A stretch of 64,000 nt of DNA from Limnochorda sp. LNt (GTDB lineage: Bacteria > Bacillota > Limnochordia > Limnochordales > Geochordaceae), in contig NZ_CP141614.1 of the NCBI RefSeq assembly GCF_035593265.1, forward strand, positions 1,488,001-1,552,000, written 5' to 3'. Below, one piece after another: positions 53,170 through 61,055 of the stretch. Under the pieces are notes generated by a model, which saw only the letters and a list, made by a program, of their open reading frames with translations, did not search any database and had not been told where the DNA came from. The position numbers and the translations under genes are program-made. Numbering within the stretch: the stretch's first letter is position 1; every line of letters begins with the position of its first letter.

Positions 53170-54171
53170 ATGACCGGCAGCATCGGCAGCCCCGCGCTCT
53201 GGATCGGGTTCCTGGCCTTGATCACCGTGGCCATCGCCTTCGACCTGGGGGTGTTGCACCGCAAGCCCCACGCCATGTCGTTCCGCGAGGCGCTCTGGAT
53301 GAGCCTCTTCTGGATCGGGCTGGCCCTCGTCTTCAACGCCGGGGTCTACGTCGCCTTCGGCGCTCAGGCGGGACTGGAGTTTCTGACGGGCTACCTCATC
53401 GAGAAGGCCCTGAGCGTCGACAACCTCTTCGTCTTCCTGCTGATCTTCTCGACGTTCGCCGTGCCGGCAGCCTACCAGCACCGGATCCTGCTGTGGGGCA
53501 TCCTGGGCGCCGTGGTCATGCGGGGCTTCTTCATCCTGCTGGGGGCGTGGTTATTGGAGCGCTTCCACTGGATGATCTTCGTCTTCGGGGGCTTCCTGGT
53601 CTACACCGGCGTCAAGATTCTGCGGCACCGTGACGAGACGCCGCACCCCGAGCGAAACGTGCTCTTCCGCGCCTTTCGCCGCGTGGTGCCGGCGGTCACG
53701 GAGCCCCACGGCGGGGGCTTTGTGGTGCGGATCGACGGGCGGCTATACGCCACCCCGCTGCTGCTGGTGCTGGTGCTGGTGGAGGCCACCGACGTCGTCT
53801 TCGCGGTGGACTCCATCCCCGCCATCTTCGCGGTGACCAGTGACCCCTTCATCGTCTTCTCGTCCAACATCTTCGCCATCCTGGGGCTTCGGGCGCTGTA
53901 CTTCCTGCTGGCGGGGATGATGGAGCGCTTCCGCTACCTCAAGGTGGGGCTGAGCGCGGTGCTCGTCTTCGTGGGCGCCAAGATGCTGGTGAGCGACCTC
54001 TACCACGTCCCGGTAGGATGGTCGCTGGCGGTGGTGGCCAGCCTGCTGGGGGTCTCGGTGCTGACGTCTGTGATGCGACCAGAGGCGGCGTGGCGTTTTG
54101 TCGCCAGGAGGTGGCCCCGGGTCCGTGAGACGACGGCGAAAGATGCACGACGACTGGGACGAAGAGGATGA
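53170..54171 (+). CDS. terC: TerC/Alx family membrane protein
   Basis: Integral membrane protein of the TerC family, linked to manganese export. 333 aa, about nine helices. YLIEKALSVDNLFVFLLIFS and VEATDVVFAVDSIPAIFAVTSDPFIVFSSN hold the paired Asp/Glu residues thought to bind metal. ATG at 53170 is 59 bases after the riboswitch terminator. The riboswitch strongly supports a manganese role. Confidence 0.95.
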   Translation: MTGSIGSPALWIGFLALITVAIAFDLGVLHRKPHAMSFREALWMSLFWIGLALVFNAGVYVAFGAQAGLEFLTGYLIEKALSVDNLFVFLLIFSTFAVPAAYQHRILLWGILGAVVMRGFFILLGAWLLERFHWMIFVFGGFLVYTGVKILRHRDETPHPERNVLFRAFRRVVPAVTEPHGGGFVVRIDGRLYATPLLLVLVLVEATDVVFAVDSIPAIFAVTSDPFIVFSSNIFAILGLRALYFLLAGMMERFRYLKVGLSAVLVFVGAKMLVSDLYHVPVGWSLAVVASLLGVSVLTSVMRPEAAWRFVARRWPRVRETTAKDARRLGRRG

Positions 54172-54256
54172 GACCAGGCCACGGCGCCGCAAGAAGGGCT
54201 GGCTGTCGGAGATCCCCGACCTGGGCTAACGGGGCGGAAGGCGGCTACCAAAACGA

Positions 54257-54332
54257 TGGCAGGGGCGGCAGGACTTGAACCCGCAACCGCCGGTTTTGGA
54301 GACCGGTGCTCTGCCAGTTGAGCTACGCCCCT
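54257..54332 (-). tRNA. tRNA-Trp (CCA)
   Basis: Minus-strand cloverleaf: acceptor AGGGGCG / CGCCCCT, anticodon stem CCGGT/ACCGG with loop CTCCAAA (anticodon CCA), T-loop TTCAAGT, discriminator G, encoded CCA. 76 bases. Confidence 0.96.
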
Positions 54333-54343
54333 GCACAAGCAGG

Positions 54344-54373
54344 AGTATAACACGGCCCTCAGGCACGAGGCAA
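54344..54373 (-). promoter_or_regulatory. Promoter of tRNA-Trp
   Basis: Minus strand: TTGCCT (54373-54368), 18-base spacer, TATACT (54349-54344) preceded by TGT (extended -10). It ends 11 bases before the tRNA. Confidence 0.75.
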
Positions 54374-54474
54374 CCGGAGCCGCCCGCTTTACGCCATAAT
54401 CTGAAGAGAGGCGTTGGGCCAGCCTTGCGCAATCCACGTTTCGGTGTACCGCACCGTGGAGGAGGCCACGACCG

Positions 54475-54885
54475 ATGCCCGACGAAGCGCTGGAGATCCT
54501 GCGAAGCGCCCGAACGGTGGCGGTGGTGGGACTGTCGCCGGATCCGTCCCGCCCCAGCCACACCGTGGCGAGCTACCTGAAGCGCCAGGGCTACCGCATC
54601 ATCCCGGTGAACCCGACCGTCTCGGAAGTGCTCGGAGAGAAGAGCTACCCCGATCTCCGCTCCGTGCCCGAACCGGTCGACGTGGTGGACGTCTTCCGCC
54701 GCCCGGAATACGTCCCCCAGATCGTCGAGGAGGCCATCGCCATCGGAGCCAGGGCGCTCTGGCTGCAGGAAGGGGTCGTCCACGAGCAGGCCGCCGAGCG
54801 GGCCCGACAGGCCGGGCTGCGGGTCGTGATGGACCGCTGCATGCTGAAGGAGCATCAGCGCTACCGGATGGCCGGAGAGCTTTAG
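54475..54885 (+). CDS. CoA-binding domain protein (YccU-like)
   Basis: 136-aa Rossmann-fold protein. VAVVGLSPDPSRPSHTVASYL is the CoA-binding loop; GYRIIPVNPTVSEVLGEKSY, VDVVDVFRRPEYVP and WLQEGVVHEQAAERA follow in family order, ending with MDRCMLKEH. Enzymatic role unknown. ATG at 54475 with GGAGGAGG upstream. Confidence 0.92.
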   Translation: MPDEALEILRSARTVAVVGLSPDPSRPSHTVASYLKRQGYRIIPVNPTVSEVLGEKSYPDLRSVPEPVDVVDVFRRPEYVPQIVEEAIAIGARALWLQEGVVHEQAAERARQAGLRVVMDRCMLKEHQRYRMAGEL

Positions 54886-54995
54886 GCCGCGCCTGTGCGG
54901 GCGGTGGAGACGAGTCCTCGAGCTCTTGTCGAGCCCGCACAGTCTGAGCGAGGCCGGGGCAGGGCGGAGGCGAAACGGGAGGGGGGAGGTAGCGG

Positions 54996-55586
54996 TTGGG
55001 CGAAGCTGGGGCCGCGCCCTACGATTACGCCCATCGTGCGGGCATCCATGCGGTCACGTGGGACGAGTTCGAGCGCCTGTGCCGCCAGGTCGCGGAGGCG
55101 CTGGCACCACGGCAGATCGACGGCCTGGTGGGGATTGCTCGAAGCGGGTTGATAGCCGCCACGCAGGTCGCGCTGAGCCTGCGCGTCGACCTCTACCCCG
55201 TCAGCCTCTCCCGCAGAAGGGGGGACCGCGTCGTCGAACGTCACCCCGTGTGGCTGCAGCGGCCGGAGTTGACGCTGGCAGGCCTGCGCATCGCCGTCGT
55301 GGACGAGATGGCCGACACCGGCGAGACGCTGGCGATGGCCGCCCAGGCCGTCCTTGATATGGGAGCGGCCTCGGTGGTCACGGCGGCACTGGCAGCGCAC
55401 ACGTGGGCGACGCCGAGACCGGACGTCGTGGCGCTGACCACCGACGCCCTGGTCATCTGGCCGTGGGGCCGGTACGTCCTGGACGGCGGCCGGTGGCTCT
55501 TGCACCCGGAATACGCCGAGGCGCTGCGTCTGCAGGGATACGACAACCCTGAGGCCGTCATCGGGGACGCCCAGCGCCCTCGATGA
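54996..55586 (+). CDS. Phosphoribosyltransferase domain protein
   Basis: Type I PRTase fold. IDGLVGIARSGLIAATQVAL and the PRPP loop VVDEMADTGETLAMAAQA are clear. The hood that sets the base specificity is not one I recognise; relatives are annotated as PRTase or xanthine/hypoxanthine-type enzymes. 196 aa. TTG at 54996 has GGGGGAGGT upstream. Confidence 0.8.
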   Translation: MGEAGAAPYDYAHRAGIHAVTWDEFERLCRQVAEALAPRQIDGLVGIARSGLIAATQVALSLRVDLYPVSLSRRRGDRVVERHPVWLQRPELTLAGLRIAVVDEMADTGETLAMAAQAVLDMGAASVVTAALAAHTWATPRPDVVALTTDALVIWPWGRYVLDGGRWLLHPEYAEALRLQGYDNPEAVIGDAQRPR

Positions 55587-55675
55587 GCCAAATCGATACG
55601 CACGGCAGTGCCGGTCAACGGATCCGGCTCCTAGCTGCCGACGCCGTAGTGCCCGACTCGTTGCTCACGTGCTCT

Positions 55676-55707
55676 CTACTGCGCTAAATGTCTCTTTAGC
55701 GCAGTAG
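55676..55707. repeat. Perfect 13-6-13 palindrome upstream of the Xer-type recombinase
   Basis: CTACTGCGCTAAA (55676-55688), a 6-base centre TGTCTC, and the exact reverse complement (55695-55707). Arms of at least 11 bp around 6 bp match the geometry of Xer/tyrosine-recombinase core sites (dif). The inner arms are A/T-rich in a GC-rich gap. There is no T-run, so it is a poor terminator. It does not match the usual dif half-site sequences. Confidence 0.6.
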
Positions 55708-55792
55708 CTCGATCTCGGGGGCAGCAGAGTCCGCGGCGGCCTCGAGAGGAGCTCCCGGCTCGCCTCGTGAACCTGGCATGCACGGCCGCGAC

Positions 55793-55813
55793 GCTCGGGG
55801 GCTGCCCCCGAGC
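55793..55813 (+). repeat. GC hairpin before the recombinase gene
   Basis: 9-bp perfect stem GCTCGGGGG / CCCCCGAGC with a 3-base loop, 36 bases before the TTG start and 24 bases before the GGAGGG ribosome site. It could affect transcription or translation of the recombinase. Confidence 0.4.
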
Positions 55814-55848
55814 AGTACCCCCGATACGGACGACACGGAGGGATCCCC

Positions 55849-56850
55849 TTGGCCAGCAAGCCCCTGCCACCGGACGGCCGGCCGGCGCCGGAGGCTGCAC
55901 CCCCGTCCGCCGGCGCCTACGAGCCGGGCCAGCTCGACCGGGAGTCCCCGGGGGCAGCGGCGGACCCCCTGTTGGCGCGCTACTACCGGCATCTCCTGGT
56001 GGAGCGGGGGCTGAGCCGGCGCACCGCACGCGCCTACCTCGGCGACCTGCTCTTGCTCCAGCGATTCTGCGAGGGCCAGGGGCGCGCGCTGGCGCAAGCC
56101 GACGAGTACCTGCTGCGGGCCTTTCTCGAGTACATCTACGACCAGCGCCAGAACCAGGCGCCCACCCGGGCCCGCAAGGTGAGCGCCATCCGGGGCTTCT
56201 ATCGCTTCCTGGTGGAGGAGCGCCTCCTGGAGGCGAGCCCGGCCGAGCGCCTGCACAGCCCCAAGCTCCCCCGCCGCCTGCCCGTCTTCCTCACCGGTGA
56301 CGAGGCGGCCGCCTTGCTCGACGCCGCCGCCCGAGCCGGTACGGAGCCGCTGCGGGACCGGGCTCTGGTCGGCATGTTTCTCTATACCGGATGCCGGCTG
56401 AGCGAGCTGCTGGCCCTGAGGCTCGACGACCTCGACTTCGCCGCCGGGGCCGTCCGCCTCTTCGGCAAGGGGGGCAAGGAGCGGCTCGTGCCCATGCGCG
56501 AGGAGCTCGCGGCCATGGTGCACGCCTACCTGCCCCGTCGCCTGGAGCTCATCCGCAAAGCCCCGCGAGCCGCCCAGGACCGTCTCTTCGTCAACCGGCA
56601 CGGTCGCCCCCTGACGCCGTCCGGGGTGCGGTTTATCCTGCGGCGCATCGTGACCAGCCTGCCCCAGGTGCGCCTCTCCCTGTCGCCGCACAAGCTGCGC
56701 CACACCGTCGCCACCCTGCTCCTGCAGGCCGACGCCGACCTGCGCACCATCCAGGAGCTGCTGGGCCATGCCTCCCTGGCCACGACCCAGCGCTACACCC
56801 ACGTCCTCAACCGCCGGCTCAAGGAGCAGCTGGGCCGACTGCCCTACTGA
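55849..56850 (+). CDS. Tyrosine recombinase, XerC/XerD type
   Basis: Site-specific recombinase of the Xer group, which resolves chromosome dimers at dif. N-terminal core-binding SAM-like domain (LLARYYRHLLVERGLSRRT), then the catalytic domain: TGCRLSELLAL (Arg), GKGGKERLVP (Lys), SPHKLRHTVATLL (His, Arg), LGHASLATTQRYTHV (His and nucleophile Tyr). The normal Xer length is ~300; here 333 aa because of a ~40-residue Pro-rich N-terminus. TTG at 55849 with GGAGGG upstream. Lies between the palindrome and the SOS pair. Confidence 0.9.
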   Translation: MASKPLPPDGRPAPEAAPPSAGAYEPGQLDRESPGAAADPLLARYYRHLLVERGLSRRTARAYLGDLLLLQRFCEGQGRALAQADEYLLRAFLEYIYDQRQNQAPTRARKVSAIRGFYRFLVEERLLEASPAERLHSPKLPRRLPVFLTGDEAAALLDAAARAGTEPLRDRALVGMFLYTGCRLSELLALRLDDLDFAAGAVRLFGKGGKERLVPMREELAAMVHAYLPRRLELIRKAPRAAQDRLFVNRHGRPLTPSGVRFILRRIVTSLPQVRLSLSPHKLRHTVATLLLQADADLRTIQELLGHASLATTQRYTHVLNRRLKEQLGRLPY

Positions 56851-57265
56851 CCCCCGCGGCCTCTCCTCGGGCCGGCTCGGCCCACGTCGAAGGCAGGCGC
56901 AGCCCCGACCCCGGTCGCAACGGCTGGCCGGGCGTCAGGCCGTTGAGCGCCGTCAGCTCCTGCACCAGCCGGCGGGGATCGGCCGCCGACGGTCCGTAGC
57001 GGACGGCCAGCTCCCACAGCGTGTCGCCCGGCTGCACCGCCACCCGGCGCAGCTCCGCCCGCCCCTGGATGGCCGGCATGGCGCTGGCCACCTCGGTGGA
57101 GCGGCTCACGGTCCACCACCATCCCAGAGCCAGCGAGGCCGACCCCAGCAAGAGCAGCAGCACGACGCCCGCCACACCGCCGGCCATGGCTCGTCGCCCG
57201 GCGGCGACGGCGCCCGCGGACGTCTCCTCGTGCGCTGATGCCGGCCTCGCTCGCTGCGTCGCCAT
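56819..57265 (-). CDS. LysM-domain membrane protein, SOS-controlled (YneA-like)
   Basis: 148 aa: a basic N-terminus, one membrane helix (about 30-50), and a C-terminal LysM-like domain ([20 protein letters not shown]). Bacillus YneA, a cell-division inhibitor made in the SOS response, has the same layout and is divergent from lexA, as here. ATG at 57265 with GAGGGAG upstream. Five LexA boxes lie between this start and lexA. Its end overlaps the recombinase gene by 32 bases, tail to tail. Confidence 0.8.
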   Translation of the reverse strand: MATQRARPASAHEETSAGAVAAGRRAMAGGVAGVVLLLLLGSASLALGWWWTVSRSTEVASAMPAIQGRAELRRVAVQPGDTLWELAVRYGPSAADPRRLVQELTALNGLTPGQPLRPGSGLRLPSTWAEPARGEAAGVSRAVGPAAP

Positions 57266-57293
57266 GCGCCGCGCTCCCTCGCTCTCCGAGCAG

Positions 57294-57430
57294 CGAATGC
57301 CCGTTCGCCGAAGCTCTGTTCGCAGGATAACGAACATCTGTGCGGATGTCAAGCCCCTGTCGTCCCAGGTGGCGTACGGGGACGGGCCGACTTCCCGAAC
57401 GGATGTTTGCAAAAGGCGAACAGGTGTGTT
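57294..57430. promoter_or_regulatory. Five LexA (SOS) boxes between the LysM gene and lexA
   Basis: Sites close to the Gram-positive consensus CGAACNNNNGTTCG: CGAATGCCCGTTCG (57294-57307), CGAAGCTCTGTTCG (57309-57322), CGAACATCTGTGCG (57331-57344), CGAACGGATGTTTG (57396-57409) and CGAACAGGTGTGTT (57417-57430). The first four have one mismatch in the fixed bases; the last has more. The last two overlap a possible lexA promoter (TTTGCA 57406-57411, 18-base spacer, TACGAT 57430-57435). Confidence 0.85.
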
Positions 57431-57485
57431 ACGATGGCAACGACGTCCGGGGCCCGGTGCGACGCAGAAGGGCGGTGCGGCCGGC

Positions 57486-58100
57486 ATGGCGCTGCGGGAG
57501 CTGACGCCGCGACAACGGCAGATCCTGGAGTACATCAAGCGGACGGTCCAGACCCGGGGCTATCCCCCGTCGGTGCGCGAGATCGGTGAGGCGGTGGGGC
57601 TCAGCTCGAGCTCCACGGTGCACGGCCACCTGGCCCGGCTCGAGGAGAAGGGCTACATCCGCCGCGACCCCACCAAGCCCCGGGCCATCGAGCTGCTCGA
57701 CGAGCGCCAGGTGGTGCGCAAGGAGATGATCAACGTCCCCGTGCTGGGGCGGGTCCCGGCCGGCCAGCCCTTGCTGGCCGTGCAGAACATCGAGGACTTC
57801 TTTCCCCTGCCGCTGGACTTCACGGAGTACGAGGACGTCTTCATGCTGCGCGTGCGCGGCGACAGCATGAAGGGCGCCGGCATCCTGGACGGCGACTACG
57901 TGGTCGTGCGTTCCCAGCCGTCGGCGCGCAACGGGGAGATCGTCGTGGCCCTCGTCGATGACGAGGCGACGGTCAAGCGGTTCTACCGGGAGGAGGACCA
58001 CGTCCGCCTCCAGCCCGAAAACCCCCGCTACAAGCCCATCCTCACGCAGAACGTCCAGATCCTCGGAAAGGTCATCGGCGTCCTGCGCAAGGTGGGCTGA
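57486..58100 (+). CDS. lexA: LexA repressor
   Basis: SOS repressor that cleaves itself when RecA is active. N-terminal winged helix ([41 protein letters not shown]), cleavage site Ala-Gly in [10 protein letters not shown], catalytic Ser in [10 protein letters not shown] and Lys in [10 protein letters not shown]. 204 aa. ATG at 57486. Its control region carries LexA boxes, so it represses itself and the LysM gene. Confidence 0.97.
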   Translation: MALRELTPRQRQILEYIKRTVQTRGYPPSVREIGEAVGLSSSSTVHGHLARLEEKGYIRRDPTKPRAIELLDERQVVRKEMINVPVLGRVPAGQPLLAVQNIEDFFPLPLDFTEYEDVFMLRVRGDSMKGAGILDGDYVVVRSQPSARNGEIVVALVDDEATVKRFYREEDHVRLQPENPRYKPILTQNVQILGKVIGVLRKVG

Positions 58101-58102
58101 CC

Positions 58103-58127
58103 GGCGCAGACCGCCGAGGTCTGCGCC
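58103..58127. terminator. Hairpin after lexA
   Basis: Perfect 10-bp stem GGCGCAGACC / GGTCTGCGCC with a 5-base loop, right after the lexA stop. No T-run on either strand, so termination is uncertain. Confidence 0.4.
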
Positions 58128-58186
58128 GCCGCCTCGCGCTCCACGACGACGCTCGCCCGGCCCCGTCCCGCGGCCGGGGTCGATCG

Positions 58187-58561
58187 TCAGTTGACGAGCG
58201 CCGACGAACTGGCGGCCGGGTCCTCGGCCATCTCGTGCTGTAGCTGGGCCGTCTCCTCGGGAGAGAGCCCCACCACACTGAAGAAGAGGGTCAGGGCCTG
58301 CTCTCGTCCGGCGTGTTCGGCATCGTCCCTGGGGGCTCGGGCCAGCTCGGCGAGCTGCTGACGGGCCAGCTGGTAGGCGGCGTCGAGTCCTTCTCGTTGG
58401 ATGGTCTCCATCAGGAGGTCGTAGACCTTGCGGCGGGCTTCGGCGTGGCGGGTCCAGGACTGGGGGTTGGGGGTCTTGCTGCTGGCCAGGATGTCCTGCT
58501 TGGCCAGCCGCTTGAACCGCTTCAACCCCCGCAGGACGTCCTCGGGCGCTACCTGAAACAC
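58187..58561 (-). CDS. Small helical protein of unknown function
   Basis: Not recognised. The 124-aa product is soluble and mostly helical (EDVLRGLKRFKRLAKQDIL, GLDAAYQLARQQLAELA), with no known motif. GTG at 58561 has a perfect AAAGGAGGA site, and codon use is like the neighbours, so the gene is probably real and expressed. It points toward lexA. Confidence 0.6.
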   Translation of the reverse strand: MFQVAPEDVLRGLKRFKRLAKQDILASSKTPNPQSWTRHAEARRKVYDLLMETIQREGLDAAYQLARQQLAELARAPRDDAEHAGREQALTLFFSVVGLSPEETAQLQHEMAEDPAASSSALVN

Positions 58562-58654
58562 GGGGGTTTCCTCCTTTCGGGGCCCCCGGAGGGCCGCGGC
58601 GGCACCACCCTCGCGTGGGGCCTTCCTCCGTGCTCCCCGCTAGCGTCTATATTC

Positions 58655-59365
58655 TTAGCCGAATGCGCCATCCCCTGCGCGCCGGACCGCCAACGTCTGC
58701 TCCCGATGGTAGGCCCTGGCATTCTGCCGGGCCAGGTAGCGCTGCAGCTCCCGCGCCGCTCCCCTGCCCTGCCAGTAGTGGCTGAGGAAGCGCAGGTAGT
58801 CGCGCTCGTGCAGGTAGGCGTAGGCCAGGATCAGGTGGCTGTACTCGTTGCGGGGATCCAGCGTGAGGGCCTCCTGGGCCACCCCCCGGGCCGCTCCGTA
58901 CTGCTCGCGGGTCAGCAGGGCGATGGCCAGCAGATTGCGCGGCCAGGGATTGGCCGCGTCGACGGCGATCAGATGCCGCAGCACGGCGATGGCCGCATCC
59001 ATCTGCTCCAGGGCGTAGTAGCCGAAGACCAGGCAGTTGAGGGCGACCCTGTCGTCGGGCGACGCCGCCACGGCCGCCTCGTAGCGGGGCACCAGCCGGC
59101 GCGCCACGTCCTGGTAGGCCAGGGCCGAGAGCTTGTCCACCTCGTCGAGGGCATCCATGATGCGACCGAGGTTGACGTAGGCCGCGGCACGCAAGAGCCC
59201 TCCCTCGGCGTCCTCCCGGGCCTGGCCCTCCCGCAACACGCCCTGCCAGAAGGCCACGTCGACGCCCGGCGAGGGGGCCGCCTCGCCATGGGCACGCCAG
59301 GCGCCCACCCCCGCCACCCACAAGATCAACGCGAGGGCCCATCCCGCCCCGTGTCGCGGCCGCAC
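58655..59365 (-). CDS. Tetratricopeptide-repeat protein with N-terminal signal/anchor
   Basis: 236 aa: hydrophobic N-terminus (WALALILWVAGVGAW), then TPR-like helix pairs (ALNCLVFGYYALEQMDAAIAV, LLAIALLTREQYGAARGVAQ, LILAYAYLHERDYLRFLSHY). Likely an exported or anchored scaffold; partners unknown. GTG at 59365. Confidence 0.65.
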   Translation of the reverse strand: MRPRHGAGWALALILWVAGVGAWRAHGEAAPSPGVDVAFWQGVLREGQAREDAEGGLLRAAAYVNLGRIMDALDEVDKLSALAYQDVARRLVPRYEAAVAASPDDRVALNCLVFGYYALEQMDAAIAVLRHLIAVDAANPWPRNLLAIALLTREQYGAARGVAQEALTLDPRNEYSHLILAYAYLHERDYLRFLSHYWQGRGAARELQRYLARQNARAYHREQTLAVRRAGDGAFG

Positions 59366-59417
59366 GTCTCACCATCTCCGGACGGCCGACCCTCGGCGTG
59401 GCAGACGCCTGGCTCCC

Positions 59418-60263
59418 TCAGGAGGCGGGTCGCCCGTCGACCCTCAGCCCTGCCAGCCCCGTGACGGGCTCACCCGGCGCCACGCCCAGCCGCCCCAACC
59501 AGCCGTAGTCGGTCATGTCGAGGTGGATGGGGGTGACGGAGACCCAGCCCGCCTCCACGGCCCCGGCGTCGGTGGTCGGATCGTCGCTGTCCCCATCGTC
59601 CGCGTCGCCCACGAGCCGGAAGCGCCGCCCCGCCTCCCGCCCGTCCCCCTGGGGCCACCCCGGCTCTTCGGTACCCGGCGCGAAGTCATCGCGGTAGCGC
59701 CGGCGCAATCCCAGCCGGGTCCACCTCAGCACCTCGGACCCCGTCGCCCTGGCCCGCTCCGGGACGTTGACATTGAGCAGAAGGGGCGAGCCGAAGTCCT
59801 TCCCCATCAGCCAATCGGCCAGCAGGGGCGCGACGGCACGCGCCAGCCGAAAGTCCGGTGACTCCTTGCGGGTGATGCAGGAGATGGCCAGGGCGGGGAT
59901 GCCCAGCAGTGTGCCCTCGAAGGCCGCGGCTACGGTGCCGGAGTAGAAGACGTCGATGCCCAGATTGGCCCCGGCGTTGATGCCCGAGACCACCAGATCC
60001 GGCGGGGAATCGCACAGCTCCAGCACCCCGAGCTTGACGCAGTCGGCGGGGGTGCCGCTGACCGCGTAGGCCTGCCAGCGGCCGGCCAGCTGGAGACGCT
60101 CCACGTGCAGATCCTCTCTCACCGTGATGGCGTGGCCGGTCCCGCTGCGGTCACGGTCGGGCGCGACGATGACGATCTCGCCCAGCTCCGCCAGCGACTC
60201 CGCCAGGGCCTGCAGGCCCGGGGCATGGATGCCGTCGTCGTTGCTCAACAGGATCCGTCGCAT
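59418..60263 (-). CDS. surE: 5'/3'-nucleotidase SurE
   Basis: Metal-dependent nucleotidase. LLSNDDGIHAPGLQAL with the paired metal Asp residues at the N-terminus, VAPDRDRSGTGHAIT, YAVSGTPADCVKLG and VVSGINAGANLGIDVFYSGTV. 281 aa, a little long through an acidic insert (DADDGDSDDP). ATG at 60263; one base after the mgtC-type gene ends, so they are co-transcribed. Confidence 0.95.
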   Translation of the reverse strand: MRRILLSNDDGIHAPGLQALAESLAELGEIVIVAPDRDRSGTGHAITVREDLHVERLQLAGRWQAYAVSGTPADCVKLGVLELCDSPPDLVVSGINAGANLGIDVFYSGTVAAAFEGTLLGIPALAISCITRKESPDFRLARAVAPLLADWLMGKDFGSPLLLNVNVPERARATGSEVLRWTRLGLRRRYRDDFAPGTEEPGWPQGDGREAGRRFRLVGDADDGDSDDPTTDAGAVEAGWVSVTPIHLDMTDYGWLGRLGVAPGEPVTGLAGLRVDGRPAS

Positions 60264-60264
60264 C

Positions 60265-60939
60265 TCAACCCTGACTTTCGTAGGAAGCGCGAAAGACCCC
60301 TTCCAGCGAAGAGAGGTCGGCAAGGACCCGGCTGCGATCGGCCCGGGGTGGCACCTCGACGGTGATGAGCAGCGCGGCCCGGGCTCCCTCCTGGGGTGCG
60401 ATCTCGACCCCCCGGATGTCGACACCGTGCCGGCCCAGGACGGAGGCGATGGCCCCCAGCTGGCCGGGCTGGTCCGAGACCACCAGCGAGAGGTTGCTCT
60501 CCTTGCTCGAGAGCACCTGGCGCTCCACCCGACTCAGCCAGACCAGCGTCACCACGGCCAGGGCAGTGGCCACGACGGCGCCCAGGTAAAACCCCGCGCC
60601 CGCGGCCAGGCCGATGCCTGCCACGACCCACAGGCTGGCCGCCGTCGTCAGCCCCCGCACCGTCGGGCCCTCCCGCAGGATGGTCCCCGCCCCCAGGAAG
60701 CCGATGCCCGAGACCACCTGGGCGGCGATGCGGGTCGGATCGTAGGGCCAGACGCTGTCGGCCCCCCGGTTGAGGCCGTACGCCGAGACCAGCATGACGA
60801 GGGCCGAACCCATGGAGACGAGGGTATGCGTCCGAAAGCCGGCCGGCCGCCGGTGGCTCTCGCGCTCGAGGCCGATGACCGCTCCCAGCAGCGCGGCCAG
60901 GGCCAGCCGGATGAAGAGCTCGACGTCGGAGATCGCCAC
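60265..60939 (-). CDS. MgtC/SapB family membrane protein
   Basis: Membrane protein with four to five helices (IRLALAALLGAVIGLERESHRR, GIGFLGAGTILREG are family blocks) and a C-terminal ACT-like domain (SDQPGQLGAIASVLGRHG). MgtC proteins regulate ATP synthase or Mg2+ homeostasis in pathogens; the role here is unknown. 224 aa from GTG 60939 with GGGGGAGG upstream. TATACT on the minus strand (60977-60972) may be its -10. Confidence 0.88.
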   Translation of the reverse strand: MAISDVELFIRLALAALLGAVIGLERESHRRPAGFRTHTLVSMGSALVMLVSAYGLNRGADSVWPYDPTRIAAQVVSGIGFLGAGTILREGPTVRGLTTAASLWVVAGIGLAAGAGFYLGAVVATALAVVTLVWLSRVERQVLSSKESNLSLVVSDQPGQLGAIASVLGRHGVDIRGVEIAPQEGARAALLITVEVPPRADRSRVLADLSSLEGVFRASYESQG

Positions 60940-61055
60940 GGCCCTCCCCCACCTCCACCCCTTAGAGCACCAGTATAACGCGCAGCCACACCCCTGGCCA
61001 GAGAGGCGCAGCTGCGCCACGCTCCAGGAGGAGAGTCGGCAGGAGAGGGACCTCC

